Source of the DNA: Montifringilla adamsi
Lineage: Eukaryota > Chordata > Aves > Passeriformes > Passeridae
Length of the DNA: 64,000 bases
Assembly: GCA_017590115.1 (NCBI GenBank)
Contig: JAGGNK010012559.1
Location: 3,455,236 to 3,519,235, forward strand
Direction: 5' to 3'
This document shows, piece by piece, positions 23,283 to 35,658 of this stretch; position 1 is the stretch's first letter, and every line of letters starts with the position of its first letter. The notes under the pieces are model-generated. The model made no database searches. It was not told the DNA's origin and saw nothing but the letters and a program-made list of their open reading frames with translations. A program made the translations under genes and the position numbers.

Positions 23283-26200
23283 GAGACCTCCCTTGCCCTG
23301 TGGCTGTCGGTGCTGTGCAGCCCCCCAGCAGGGCTGGAGGAGCCCCCCACGCCCTGCCCTGCCCTGCCCGGGGGCTGCTCAGCCCGGGGGATGCCATGAG
23401 ATGAGATGAGATGTCTCTGGCTTGAGACGGATGTGTGCAAGGCTTTTTTTTTGTGATGGCACTGGGGGAAGGCTCTCAGCTCTCAGCTTTCCCCAGGAGG
23501 ATGCAACAGATCCCCCAGCGGCGCTCAGAGCTTTGTGCTGCTTCCAAAGTGCAGTAATTTAACTTTATATCAGCCGTGTTTGCAGCAGCTGTCAGTCACC
23601 ATGACAACAATATTAACACTCGTGATGGCTTTGTTGTGAGCACCAGAGAATGTAATATTCTGGAGGGAAGAAGCAGCAATTGCTTGAGCAGTTGCTCACA
23701 GCCCAAGTGACTCTATTGAACTGGGAGAGGTTCAAACTGGATTTTAAACATACAAGAAAAGGCTTGCTTTTGGAGTATAAAATGACTTGAATTAACTTCA
23801 GTCTGACAAAAGGAAGCAAAGGGAATCACTGGAATAAATATGTGTGAGACTGGAAGATTAGAAAGACACATTCCAAAATCTCACAGAAATGCAAACTCCC
23901 TCTTTTTGAAGGCACTGCCTCTGGAATGGCAATTTACATTTCTTTAAACTTGGGGAGGGGGAAGGAGGGTGATCTAAAGGGGGTTTGCCAGCCTTGTGGT
24001 TCTTGTCTTATAGATTAAACAGTTACTCATAGAATACTAAGGGTAGCTCTTAGTCTGTATCTTCTCTAAGAATTAAAACAGGGAAAAAGTGTCCTGGGTT
24101 TCAAAGACAGGAGTTTGTCTCTTAATCAATTTTCTTTTATGGGGAAAAGCAAATCATTCTCTCTCTCAATATTTAGTATCTTTACTGTTTCTAACCTCCC
24201 TCCTTCCCCTCCAGAGATACCCAGCATTAAGATAAGGCATTGATTGTCTACACTGGGGAATGCATTCTAGTTAATTAGTTCATTATTCCTTTTTTAACAT
24301 AAGATTGATGACTTATTAAGCTGTGGTTAATTACAGAGTTTATTACTTTGAAAATAAGGACAACTCCACAGCTTCAGCTGATTCTGCTCTTGGCTGATCT
24401 GGATTTCTGGCACTGCTGTGTCCGGGAGATGTGTGGTTTCCTTTTTGCACCCTGTTCATAAAAACCAAATTTTGGGGTCTGCAGCTTCACACCTCTGGGC
24501 CTGGTTGAGAAAACATGCCAGTGACCTTGCAGCTGCTGGTTTTCCCTGCAGGTCCAGAGCTGGGATCCCCCAAAACTTTGGCAGTGTGTTTCAGAAGCCT
24601 CTGTAGCTCCAGGGCCCCAGTGAGGACCAGAGCTGGAGCATCACCACAGGCCAGCAGCACTGGGAGGCTCCACAGGAGCCCCAGCCTGATCCATCAGACA
24701 AAGGAGGGAGCACCAAGCACCAGCTAAGTGAGGGAAGGAGTTTTGTGTGTCCTCAGTGCACACCCTTCCTCCTGCTCCCAAAAATGTGCCCTGCCAGCAG
24801 AGTGTCCTGGGGCCAGCCAGGGCAGAGATGGGCGATGGAGACTCGGGGAGTGCCCACAGGCTCATTCAGCATGCAAAAGCTGACATTGCCAGGGGCAGAA
24901 GCACCCTAAATTTTGTGTAATAATCCAGCCAGACTAGCAGGGAGTGCAGGGCCGAGGTGCCCATGGCTTCAGAGGAGCTGTGAGACCAACCTGGCAGTAC
25001 AGCAGCACACACAGGGATGCTGCTGCCTCCTGCCGAGGCAGGGCACAGCAACAGTGGGTAACCACGTCATCAGCTGCGTTTTCAGCTCCAAAACAGGAAC
25101 TTTTTCGTCTAAAATTAACACCAAGCAGGCTGAAATGCAGAGAAGTGCAGCGTGGATCTGGTGAGTCTGGGTTGTGGGGGCATGGACAGAGTTATTGCTG
25201 CTGGGCTTTCAGCTCACACACTCCTGCTGCTCTGTGGGGCTCTGTGTGAGAGCAGCACCAGTTTAACAGAAAATGAAAATATAATCGAGCACCTGTAACA
25301 CAAAGTGTAGCATGGGAGAGCCTGCAGAGCAGCAGGGCTGCCATCAGAGGAGAGGGGCAGAGGGACAAGCCGGGAGTGAGGGTGGATTTCTCTCCCGGCA
25401 CATTTCTGGAGCAGTGGTGCTCCCTCCAGGCTGTGTGTTGGCTGAGACAAGGGACAGGCTGCAAAGCCATCGCTTTCTGAGCTGTGTGAGAAAGAAGCCA
25501 AGAGGACAAAGTTGTAGTGGGCCTGTATTTTCTCATTGTCAGTACTCCAGGTGGTGGAGGAGCTGTGAAGGAGATGCTGCAGCCTCCAGATCTCTTCTTT
25601 GGATCCTCTGCTCTTTCACTACCAGGACCACAATTAGCCAGGAACCCCACTCCTGCCTTGTGAAAATGTCAGCTTCCCAGCATCCCTGAGAGAACAGGTT
25701 TTCAAGAAAAACACAGATGTTAAATCAATTCCTCCATCTTTCCGCCCTCCCATTTTTTCAGGCTGCTAACATTGTCCTTTTGGGAATGTACTCATGAACC
25801 ATAAACATCTGTTGGTTTGCTGCAAACAATTCCCAGCCTGTAGCTGAACAGGCTCCTCTCTCTTTACTCACTCCCTGCAGCCAAGCTGGCCACACTGGGA
25901 TGGTGTGAGATGAGGGACAGGCAGAGGCTGACTGACATTTTGCCTTTAGACATGAAAGAAGTGCTTGTGGTTTGTTTTCCCCCTCCAGAGGCAGCAGTTT
26001 AGAGAAAAAGAAATGAAAGGTGCAGAAATAGCTCCAGTGGCAGCTCATGAGAGTGGATTACAGGATGCAGAAGTTGGAAATGTCACCAAGTGAGCAATGG
26101 GGTAACAGTTTTAGTGTCCCCTGCCTGTGTCCTGCTCAGCACAGAGGGGTTGTGGCCATTGCCACCACATGTCCCATGTCACTGCAAGAGAAGATTCCAC

Positions 26201-27135
26201 CCCTGGCCTGTGCCAGCCACCAGCAGAGATGCAGAGAAGTGACACCACTAAAACAGACACAGGTTTTGTGGTGCCAGCCCAGCTGAGTGGGCACCATGCT
26301 CCAATAACCTCCTGGACACCTTGGAACACCCCAGCGACCTTCAATCTTCACGCTTAAATAAACAGAACTTGAAATTTCCACCCCCAAGCTCTAAAACCGA
26401 TTTAAATTTTCAGCTTTTGGGTCCAGGAACCACAGTTTCTACATCTCAAATCTTGGTGCATCCTTCAGGCAGGCAGCAGGAAGAGCAGGGAGAGAGCTCC
26501 CCTCCAGCCTGGGAATTCAAAGGCGTGTGTTCAAGCAGGGGGTATCAGGTCTTGGTTTCCAGCTGTAAAACCAAAAGCCTCTGGCGGTTTCTGGATGTTT
26601 TCCAGCTGCCACCTGCTTTCCTCTATTGTGTGTCCTTTGTCCCCGCTGAAAAATAACTCAGCTGTGTGGCTTTTCTTGGTTTTATGAGGAGTATTGTTGT
26701 TGGTTTATTTTCTCTTATTTTCCAGAAACATTCACGTTCGAGGATAAACTGCCATTCACGTAGGAAGATTTAGTCCCTCTTCATAAAGTTATATATTACA
26801 AGTGAAAGGGAAACAAGCATGGGCTGGCAGCAGAAAATTGAATTAGCTCAGCAGTACACTACACAAAATAAGACAAATTTTGTACAGAAATATAATTGAA
26901 GCTGCATTATTTATCCTCCCTTTTTGGGTTATTTGTCAAAGTGAGCCGCGAGTTGCAAATTAAAAGAGCTATTGATTCTGAAGTTGTTTTTAAAGTATTT
27001 TCTGCATTCAGATCCTTGGAAACAATTATCTCAAAGTGGTGCCAAACAGCCAAATCCTTATTGGTGTTGGGTTCAGAGAGATAATATCCCAGCTTCTCTC
27101 CATTGTTTGTGGACATTCAAATTACTCTTTTTGGT
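23283..27135. other. single-copy DNA, no gene recognised
   Basis: This is one of the longer stretches without recognised repeats. It includes an AT-rich part (23560-24360) and a GC-richer part (24500-26650) with many overlapping frames of up to 152 codons (25192-25650, minus). None has a recognisable domain. A short run of three GATGA-like units lies at 23397-23413. Confidence 0.5.
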
Positions 27136-27500
27136 AGAATCATAGAAAAATAAATCATTAAAGTTAGAAAATACTTCTAAGAGCATCCAGTCCAAGCTGT
27201 GCCCAATCCCCACCTTGTCACCAAGTGCCATCTCCAGGAATTCCTTGGACACCTCCAGGGGTGGGGACTCCAAACCTCCCTGGGCAGTTCCAATGCCTGA
27301 GCACCCTTTCCATGGAGAAACTCCTGCTGATGTCCAACCTGAGCCTGCCCTGGTGCAATCTGAAGCCATTCCCTCTCCTGCTGTCCCTGTTCCCTGGGAG
27401 CAGAGCCCAACCTGGGGCTGTCCCCTCCTGTCCCCTCAGGAGCTGTGCAGAGCCACAAGGTCGCCCCTGAGCCCCCTTTTCTCCAGGCTGAACAACAGAG
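27136..27500 (-). mobile_element. CR1 LINE 3' region, minus strand, about 365 bp
   Basis: Read on the plus strand it starts 'agaatcatagaaaaataaat' and continues through 'catccagtccaagctgtgcc', 'caccttgtcaccaagtgcc', 'ttccttggacacctccaggg' and 'ccctgggcagttccaatgcc' to 'ttctccaggctgaacaac', the reverse complement of a CR1 3' region. It is the most complete minus-strand CR1 here. Open frames of 117-166 codons overlap it on both strands, but they are non-coding with respect to CR1 reverse transcriptase because this is the 3' end and untranslated region. Confidence 0.92.
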
Positions 27501-29378
27501 ATTTCTTTTTCTGGGAAGAAATGGGTGCAAGGTGGGATCAAAAGGGTTTGTGCAGGTGTGTTGCTGAGCACAGCAGCAGCACCTGCAGGAAGAGCTCTGG
27601 CTGTCCTGGAATGTCACCCAGAGGCAGCATCTGCTCCTGCCACGTCACCAACCAGCACAGCCCTGGCAGAGCTCATACCAGGGTCAAGGTTTTACCACTT
27701 TTACGTTCCTGTTAAGCTTTTCCTGCTGCACTGAGAGGGCAAATGTCCCATCAAATAACATCAATCATTCCTTTCACAAATCCCCACTGAGGACAAGCAC
27801 CAGGAAACGTTGTTCTCCCATCCCAGTCTGGGTGGATGACAAGGTGCTGGCACACCTTTCCTGCCTTACCTGTGCTTGTGGCACAAGAGATTGGGGGACA
27901 GTTTGGGGAGGGGGTATTGCTTTTGTTTTGCAAAATAAACAGAAAACAGCCCTTGTGACTACAAAAGAAAAAAACAAAAAGCATTAAAAAATCCATCCCA
28001 AGCAGCATTTGAGCCATTCTCCATAGGCCCTAGGAGCCTCTTACTGTTTGAGTTAAGGCTCCTTATATAAAGTTTATGGGTCCCAGCGGGGTGTTTTGAG
28101 TAGATTACATTCACACCAGCTCATGCAACGCGGGCGTGAGCAGTCAGTAAATCAGCCAGCTTAGCCTGGGAGCTGCTGCTCGTGCTGGCAATGGGCTCAG
28201 GGCTGGGATAACACCTCCTGTTATTAGCTGACAGCTGGTAAACAAAGATCCTGCTCTGGTACACATTGTCAGGGCTTTTACAGCCTCAGCACACGCACAG
28301 AGCTGGAGAAAATGCTGCTTCCATAAGGACATGTGTCCATGAAATGGGCTGAGTGTGCCTGATGCTGGGAAAGCTGGGCTGGTTTCACTGGTTTAACCAT
28401 AACCCTAACCCAGACACCAGGATCCCTCTGCCCCCTGAGGTTCAGAGAGGTCAGGCTGGCAGGGAGGTGGGTCAGGAGAGCTCAGACCTACTGCAGTTCT
28501 TGCAACCACGTGGCAGAGATCCTGGTCAGTGGAACTGATGCTTCCAGATTCAGCTGCTTAGTGCTGTGCATTGCACCAGCCTAGAGCCCGTGGTTCAGAG
28601 GGATGACAGGCTGGTGTGGATCCCATCAACTCCAGACTGGGGCAGCTGATGTGTGCCACAGGGCCCTGAGGAGCATCTGGCCAGAAATCAGGCAGAGGCT
28701 TCACTTCCTGGGGCTCATTCTGGAGACCTCTCTCTCTCTGCCAGTCACTTAGACACCAATATCTTGCTTTCAAACCAATGCCCCCGCTCTGAATTTGTGT
28801 GTTTATGGCTCTCAGGTGTGAACACCAGGACTCTGAGCATCTCCTGTCTTACACCTCCCTCCAACACTGCTCCTGTCCTGTCCAGCAGCAGGAAAGGATG
28901 GGAGCCTGCCAGCTGGAAGAAATGCCTTTAATATGAAGACACAGAAACAATTTCTTTGATATGTGGCAGCAGTAGGGATGTGATTGGCCAGGGAAGTCAT
29001 CAGCAAGCAATTCTTCCAGTTGCAGATTGTTTAAGTCAACTGCACACTGATTTATTTGCTGTGTTCTAATTACTGAGGGAAAATGAGGGGAAGTCTGGTA
29101 TTAGCAAAATCCCTCAGCTTATAATTACCCCATTCACGGGGTTTGGGTTTCACCACAACACAATCCCACCACTACACACGAGCACTTCAGCATTTAATTA
29201 AGGGCAGATAAAACTGGAGTCATTGCCTTTTTCCATTCCAGCTCTTGCACAAAGCAGCTTAGGAGAGGCAGGAGAGGCTGAACGCTGAGTATCTCCTCTG
29301 AAAAGGCAAGGAAACCTAACACAAAGCAGTTCTCTATCTATTTCACCCATTTTCTATGGCCAGAACTGTATTGACTTG
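27501..29378. other. single-copy DNA, no gene recognised
   Basis: No repeat or gene is recognised. The part from 27960 to 28160 is AT-rich and unique. A short ccataaccctaaccc at 28396-28410 resembles two telomere repeats by chance only. Confidence 0.5.
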
Positions 29379-30052
29379 TGTGAAAAATGCGTATTTTATG
29401 ATTGGCTTTTTGCAAATATTAAAATAAATATTATATGTGTTACAATAGAAAGTGATGCTGTATTAATTTTTTTAAGTAGTGTTAAATATAGTTTTAGGTT
29501 ATAACACAATGTTAAAATAGAAACTATGTTATGTAAGATACATTTTTAAAGAAAGGACTCACAAGATAGCAGCCACAGGACACCTCAATCTTTCAGATTT
29601 TTAAAGAAAGGACTCACACCAAGATAGCAGCCACAGGACACCTAAATCTTTCAGAGAAAAACAATTTATTGCTCCCTTATCAGAAGAAATGAACTTCATC
29701 CTGCCTCCTCAGCCCTGAAGATGCTGTCAGGATTCAGAGGAAGAAGTTGACATTGACCAGACAAAATCCTTTGTTTGAATGGAATTTATGCATCATGGAT
29801 GAGGTGTATGAATATGCAACAGGCTATTGCTTTTAAGGGTTAATCCTCTGTTAACGTGGGTCCTTTTTCGGGCTTATTTTGCCCAGAAAGAGGTACCCGG
29901 ACTGTCTGTAACTCTTTGTTTTTATTGTCTCATATTGTCCTAAACCTAATTGTCCAAATTTTTATTACTCTAATGATATTACTATTTTTATAACCATTTT
30001 ATTACTATTGAACTTTTAAAATTTTAAAAACAATTGATTGGTGTTTTTCACA
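29379..30052 (+). mobile_element. LTR, 674 bp, with internal duplication
   Basis: The sequence matches from memory a passerine LTR with the landmark 'gggttaatcctctgttaacg', followed by 'cgggcttattttgcccagaa' and 'aggtacccggactgtctgta', and an AT-rich end closing in 'gtgtttttcaca'. With TG at 29379 and CA at 30052, the flanking pentamers are ACTTG and GCTTG, a possible 5-bp target-site duplication with one change. No retroviral genes adjoin it. Confidence 0.78.
29543..29655. repeat. 55-bp tandem duplication inside the LTR
   Basis: The copies at 29543-29597 and 29598-29655 share 'tttttaaagaaaggactcac', 'aagatagcagccacaggaca' and 'atctttcaga'. The second copy has three extra bases. It is a local duplication within the LTR. 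Confidence 0.9.
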
Positions 30053-31119
30053 GCTTGGTAAATCTGGTGTGTCAGATGAAGACAGCAGCTCTCAGAGGCA
30101 GCAGCAGGAGCATCCCTGGGCCAGGGGTACCCACGGGGCTCCTGCCCTGCTGCACCCTGAGGAAAACAAAATATCCTTTGCTGTTCCAGAGCCTGAAACA
30201 TCTTTCCTTTTTTAAAAAAGTCAGGAATTTGAAAGATGCAGCCTGGGCCTCCGGAACAGAAAAAAACCAAACTGAATATTTCTACATTTAAAAATGGTTT
30301 TGAAGTTCTGAATTTTTAGAAGCAAAGCTCTGAAATGCTCAGTGAAAAGCCTTTTCTGTGGGGAAAATCTGCCAGAACAGGCAGTTCTGAGCAACCCTGT
30401 AACTGCCGTGAAATAAATAAACAGGTCTTGCTTATCAGTAGCTGAAATAAATTTTGAGAGAAATAACATTTTAAGATACAGAAGCATATCTCTGTTTTGA
30501 TAAACACCTCGACAAGTGGCACATTCCTCCTCCCTCAGGGTCTGTCCTTCCCCACTCGTTGTGCTCTGCATTCATCACCTGGGAGTGAATCTCCTCATAA
30601 TTTAGATCCTGCAGCCGATAGTTTATGTGCAGCAAATGGAAGCTCCACTTTGATTTCCATTATGCATTACCTTGTCTGACTCCCTTTTATTGTACAGTGG
30701 AGTAAATGACCTCCCAGATATTCAGGTTCAGATGTGGGTGTGATGGTAAATTTAAGTCCTGAAATTTCCATCTGCTGATAAAATTGTATAATAAAAAAAA
30801 ATCACTTTCTTCTGCTAATATCTGCTTTTGGCTGTCACATCAGCGTTATGGCTAGATTGTATTTTGTAATATATCAGCATGGAATCCAATTGTTGTGTGC
30901 TGGTTTCTCTTTTGAAAATAATACAGCACAGGCTGAAAAATCAGTATATGAGTCATCCTGCTTTTATTTCTATCAGCTTTACATGAACTTGGCAGATGAT
31001 TGTTGGTATCAAATTTGCAGAGTATAACACCTAATTAAATATCTTTCCTCTTAGTACTGAGCACCACCTTGAATAAAATCACCCACCTCGGATTCAGGCT
31101 TGGGAAGGTGTTTTGGGAA
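30053..31119. other. single-copy DNA, no gene recognised
   Basis: Mostly AT-rich unique sequence. The stretch 30680-31060 is non-repetitive. The 116-codon minus-strand frame at 30221-30571 has no recognised motif. Confidence 0.5.
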
Positions 31120-31247
31120 AGGATGTGCAGCCACACATCCCTGGAGGCGTCCAAGGAGCAGCTGGATGTGGCACTCAGTGCTGTGGGCTGGCTGATTGCA
31201 GGTTGGACTCGAGTTCTTTCCCAGCCTAAATGATTCTGGGATTCTGA
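31120..31247 (+). mobile_element. CR1 LINE 3' end
   Basis: Landmarks are 'catccctggaggcgtccaag', 'ggatgtggcactcagtgctg' and 'ggttggactcgagttctttc', ending in a tail of two related octamers ('gattctgggattctg'). Confidence 0.88.
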
Positions 31248-31381
31248 TCCAGCCCCACTGGAGCCAGGGCTGCTCCTGCTCCCACTCCAAACCTGAGCAG
31301 TGCCCTGAGCCCTCTGTCACTCACAGTGTGTTTGTCAGAGCACACACACACACCTATGCAGCATTTCTCTGCGGCTTTAGA

Positions 31382-31650
31382 TGTGGGAATCCATAAAACC
31401 AGAGGGTTTTGGGAAAGCTGCAAAAGGCAGGCCTCAGAGACAGCAGAACTGTCATTAGAGCGAAGCAGTAGCCATGAGATTGGTCAGCAGGAAAATTATG
31501 TAAGAAGTAGAAAAGTAAGGACAAATAGAACAATGGTCTGTGCATTAATTCTTGTCTAGAATAACTCCCTAAGCTCCCTAAAATTATATCTAGCGAGATA
31601 TTAGGAAGTTCTAAGCTTAATAACACAGCTCTGTGCATTGTGTTTTAATT
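31382..31650 (+). mobile_element. partial LTR (left part only)
   Basis: It starts TGTGGGAATCC and contains 'gagcgaagcagtagccatga', 'caatggtctgtgcattaatt', 'tagaataactccctaagctc' and 'gcgagatattaggaagttct', which I recognise from a common passerine LTR. The match stops after 'gtgcattgtgttttaa', so the poly(A) signal and right end are missing. Confidence 0.72.
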
Positions 31651-33840
31651 TGCCAGCAATATTAGAGGGTTAATTAGTGAGTGGCCCTGGTTGCTGAGCT
31701 TTGTATTCGTGTATGAACAGTGTGGGAGCTGCTCAGTGGGGCTGCCCAGGAGCCCTGGATGCTGCATTAGAGAGCCCAGAGCTCTGTTATTACAGGATAA
31801 ATGTTATCATGTTCATCTCGTGTAGAAATTTATCCAGTTTACTCTGCAAACAAGAAACATTAGTCCTGTAAACTCAAGTAATCTTTCTTCAGAGAACAAC
31901 TACCCAATTACTAACATTACTTATTGAATTGGTTGCTTTCTCTATTAAATGGGACACGGTGCCAATCAAATCAGATAATTCAGCCACAAAATCAATGGCA
32001 CCACATTTACTCAATCAAATACATTGCTCAGTATCTTATATCCATATGAAATTAAAGAGATGGATGTGCCAGCTGCACACTAGAATTGGGCTTCAGGACT
32101 TTGGCACATGCAGGTTAAAAATAAGGAAATCAATGAGCAAGAGAGAATGTATTTGACATCAGTCACCGCTTTTAATACATTAATTTCTTCACTAGATTAA
32201 TCAACTATTGATCATCCTTCAGCTTTCCGAGAAGCCAAGCATGTGATCTCTGCTGAGCAATCCCTGTCCAAAACCTCTGGACACAGGGATGGAGCATCCT
32301 GCCCAGGACCTCAGGGTGCTGTGGGTTACAGGTGTGGCTCTGGAGCAGCACAGTTAAACCCAGCTGCCCCTGTCCTGAGCTGGGTCTGCCTTGAGCCTGG
32401 TTTACTGGACCAGGAGGTTTTTTGGGCCCTTCAGTGGCCCTGGCAGCCTGGGCAGAGCTCTCTGAAGCTGAGTGTGGTGGGTCCTGCTGGGTTTGCCATC
32501 TCTGGGTTTGGCCCAGCACCCACCTGGAGACTTTTGGTGGCCAGCACTGGGTGACTGGGCCAGGTTTGCTGCTTCAGTCCTGCTTTAGTGATGGCATCAA
32601 GGCAGGGTTTGTGTGCCTGCTGTGCCTGCACTGAGAGCAGAACTGGGCTCTGGCCTTCTGCAGATGAGAGGAGACTTGATCCTTGCCTTTCCCTCTCCAA
32701 AATGAAGTGCTCAGAAAGCATCTGAATGGGAAATCAAAGTGCCTGCACATACGGGGAGGGCAAGAAATCATCACTTATTTGTAGGCAAGCGACAATTTTT
32801 AATCTCAGCTTTGTGAAGGATCTGATTTACACCAGAACTGCTTATCTCTGTGCCCTTGCTGCCCTTCTGCTTCCCTTTCTCAGCACTGTGCCAACAACAC
32901 AGCTGCTGTTTGTCTCTGAGAAAAGAAAAGAGACGGGAGGGGAAGGAAAAAGACATTATAAAAATACATTGTAAGTTACCAGAATAGAAACAGTCCAAGC
33001 ACTGTGTCCTACTTTAGAACATGCTGATGCAAATAACAGGGAGCAAGTGCTCGGGGTTTGTAACTGGAGTGGCTTTGGTAAGACACAAATATGCCTCCTT
33101 TGCCCTGAAATCAATTCTACAAGGCTGAGGATTGCCTGGGTTTGAGTAGGAGATAAAATTAATTAGCAAAGCAAGAGGCAGAGCTCAAGCTGGTTTGACT
33201 GGCCCAGTGTGTTTCACATCAACAGCAGCCCCAGGGGTCCTGGGGGGTTATCAAAGGGGATGTGACAGCCACAATTGATGCCATGTGGAGACTGTACCAC
33301 AGAGCCAGGCAGGTTGTTGAAACAGTGATTTTGCTGTGAACACCTGCTGCCAGCCAAGGGAATTAGGCAATGCCAGGCTTTGGTCACACCCTGGACTTGT
33401 ACTGAGACCACAGGTGAATTAGAGCAGCCTCCCATGGCTCCTCATCCATCCTGGGGCAAAAAAATTGCGTCCAGGAAGAAGTTACCCACACCAAGGCAGC
33501 CTGAAGCCAGTTCAGGGGAGTTCCCTGGCAAAGGGACAGTCCCTGAACTTCCTACAGAGCTCACCACGATCTCACCCCTGCTGTACAGCCCTGCTCTGCC
33601 TTTAGGACACCAGCAGGCAAAGACTTTCCTTCCCTGGCCTTTTGCAAAGGTTTGGGCTCTGTGGGGGCTCTGCAGGTGCTGGGGCCGTGGCTCTTCATCA
33701 GTGTCAGAGCTCTGAGCCAGCCCTGATCGATCTCTGAGCTCTCATCGACAGCAGCTCCAGCACACCAGGCCCTGTGAGGAGAGCAGCAAAATGAACACAG
33801 ACAGATCTCTAATGATCACAGCTCCTCTCAGAGGAAACAA

Positions 33841-33843
<3 letters not shown>
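31651..33843. other. single-copy DNA, no gene recognised
   Basis: The part at 31780-32200 is AT-rich and of complex sequence, a candidate conserved element. The part at 32240-32680 is GC-richer with overlapping open frames on both strands (up to 104 codons). No gene or element is recognised. Confidence 0.5.

Positions 33844-33871
<28 letters not shown>
33844..33871. repeat. T28 homopolymer
   Basis: An uninterrupted run of 28 thymines between agc and cccc, with no recognisable retroposed body next to it on either strand. Such runs are prone to length error in sequencing. Confidence 0.85.
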
Positions 33872-35328
33872 CCCCGATGCAGAGGCAATAAACCCCAAGA
33901 ATCTGTCTCCTCATTTCAGTTTTCCTATAGATGGGTTTGACTGGGAGAAAAAGGTTCCCTTGCAGAGCTCCAGGATGGGGAGGTTCTGCCTAAGTGAGTC
34001 TTTTTCTTGGACCTCCAGCTGGGATTTTGGGAGGTGAGGTGACTCTGTAAACTAATATTTCAGGATGAAAAAGTGAGGTTTCAATTCCACACTGGAGACA
34101 TACTGAGATACAAGTCTAGTGGGAGCTTCTCTACAAAATATAATCCTGACTTGACTGCGTAAATCACCTTTTGTTCTCTGTGTGTGTGTAAATATCAGCA
34201 GAAATACTCGGATGGGAGGTCAGAGCACAGAGCTGGGACAGACCCGGCTTTGGGAGCAGGAGGGGCTGGGCACAGGGATTAGCATGGACATCCCCACTCA
34301 TCCAATCTCGTTTGTAAATAGGAATGGAGCTTAAGGATTGTAATTCTGCAGGGAGAGCTTCTCTGCTAATTGCCACAGTTTTGTTCAATTGACTGTTTGG
34401 CAAAGTGCCATGTGCTTATCAAAACAATTAAATCCCAAATATCCACTGCTGATGTATGGATTTTTTACAGGAATTGGGGTAACAATGTCACCAGGCAGCT
34501 CTGGTGGCTTTCACTGAGTGTCTCCCCCTTATTTTCCCTGAGCTGGAGCCTAAAACAGGGCTCTAAGACAACCTGTGGAGCAGCTTACAACATCACTGCT
34601 GGAAATCTGGGAAAAAACCAACATGCTCTTCGGAATGTCCCTGAAGGGACACAGACACAGGTGACTGAGTAGTTTAACCCTCCCTGCTGCCAATCTGCAA
34701 GTTTTGCTTTGGGTAACACTTCCTAAATTATTTAAGTTCAATTATTTCAACTAAAACTTCTTCCTGCAATTTCAGTGGCTCAGTAGAAGTGTCTCGGTTT
34801 CCAGAGCTGAGGATCACACCAGCTCCCAAGAGAATTGAGCTGTTTGAGTTACATCAGTTAAGCAAGGACCCATTTCTGGATGCAAACTCTGTCCTCAGGC
34901 AGTGCTTACTAATTTATCTTTTGGTCAAATTTAACTACTCACTGGAAATTGCAAGTACTGGCAGAAGACAAGAGGAAGAGCGTCAGGACAGATCCAGGAT
35001 TGCTGGAAGGGATAAGAGCTTCTTACATGCAGAACAGAGATTGTTCCCTTAAATTGCAGCTCCAATCTCATGCTGATATTAGGCTGCTATTACACAGGAT
35101 TTGGTAAAAAACAGCTTTTTCACTTCTGCTGCTTTTATTTGTGCTGTGCAGAGCACATTGCTTCCTTCTGCTTCTCTGGTTATCCAAGTGTCAGGCTTTA
35201 AAATAAGGAATGTGCAAGTAATGCTTCAGGATTTCAGCTTTTCTAATTTTTATATGTTTGTAACCCTGCAGTTCTTTAGTCTATAACTCCAAACTCCACT
35301 CACAGTGTGAGCTGCTGCTTTCCCATTT
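33872..35328. other. single-copy DNA, no gene recognised
   Basis: No repeat or gene is recognised. The AT-rich stretch at 34360-34450 is of complex sequence and a candidate conserved element. Confidence 0.5.
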
Positions 35329-35658
35329 TGGGCAGACACAACAATTCCTCTCCAGGCCTGGCAATCAAGGACACCTCACTGCCTCAGGCCTGAGAGATGG
35401 AAACAAAAGTGAGTTGAGGGAGCAAACTTGGGGTAAATGACTTCATTAGCTGAAGCTGGCATTGGAAGATGAACCCCCAATATGCAAATGGCCCAAACCT
35501 ATAAAAGTGTGAAACCTGTGAACCATTGTCCATTTTGGGTGGCCCTGGGGGGCTTTGTCTGCCCTAAATGTACCTGAAGGCCCTTCAATAAATAGAATTG
35601 CTTTTTATTCCCTTGATTTCATCTGGCCTCTGGTTTTGGGTGGCCAGAAAAGGCAGCA
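35329..35658 (+). mobile_element. solo LTR, 330 bp
   Basis: It contains landmarks of a passerine LTR: 'aacaattcctctccaggcct', 'ggcaatcaaggacacctcac', 'gatgaacccccaatatgcaa', a TATA box, 'ccattttgggtggccctggg', AATAAA at 35587-35592 and an end in 'aaaaggcagca'. The order U3, TATA, R, poly(A), U5 is intact. No target-site duplication was found. Confidence 0.8.
35482..35506 (+). promoter_or_regulatory. LTR core promoter: ATGCAAAT octamer and TATAAAA box
   Basis: An ATGCAAAT octamer (the POU/Oct-factor consensus) lies at 35482-35489 and a TATAAAA box at 35500-35506, 10 bp apart, inside the LTR. The AATAAA follows about 80 bp later. The arrangement would support transcription to the right if active. 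Activity is not shown by sequence. Confidence 0.6.

Noticed and set aside
27177..27715. Frames of 117-166 codons on both strands
   Set aside because: They lie over the CR1 3' region, which is beyond the reverse-transcriptase coding part.
28396..28410. Telomere-like ccataaccctaaccc
   Set aside because: There are only two partial units in unique sequence, far too short for an interstitial telomere.
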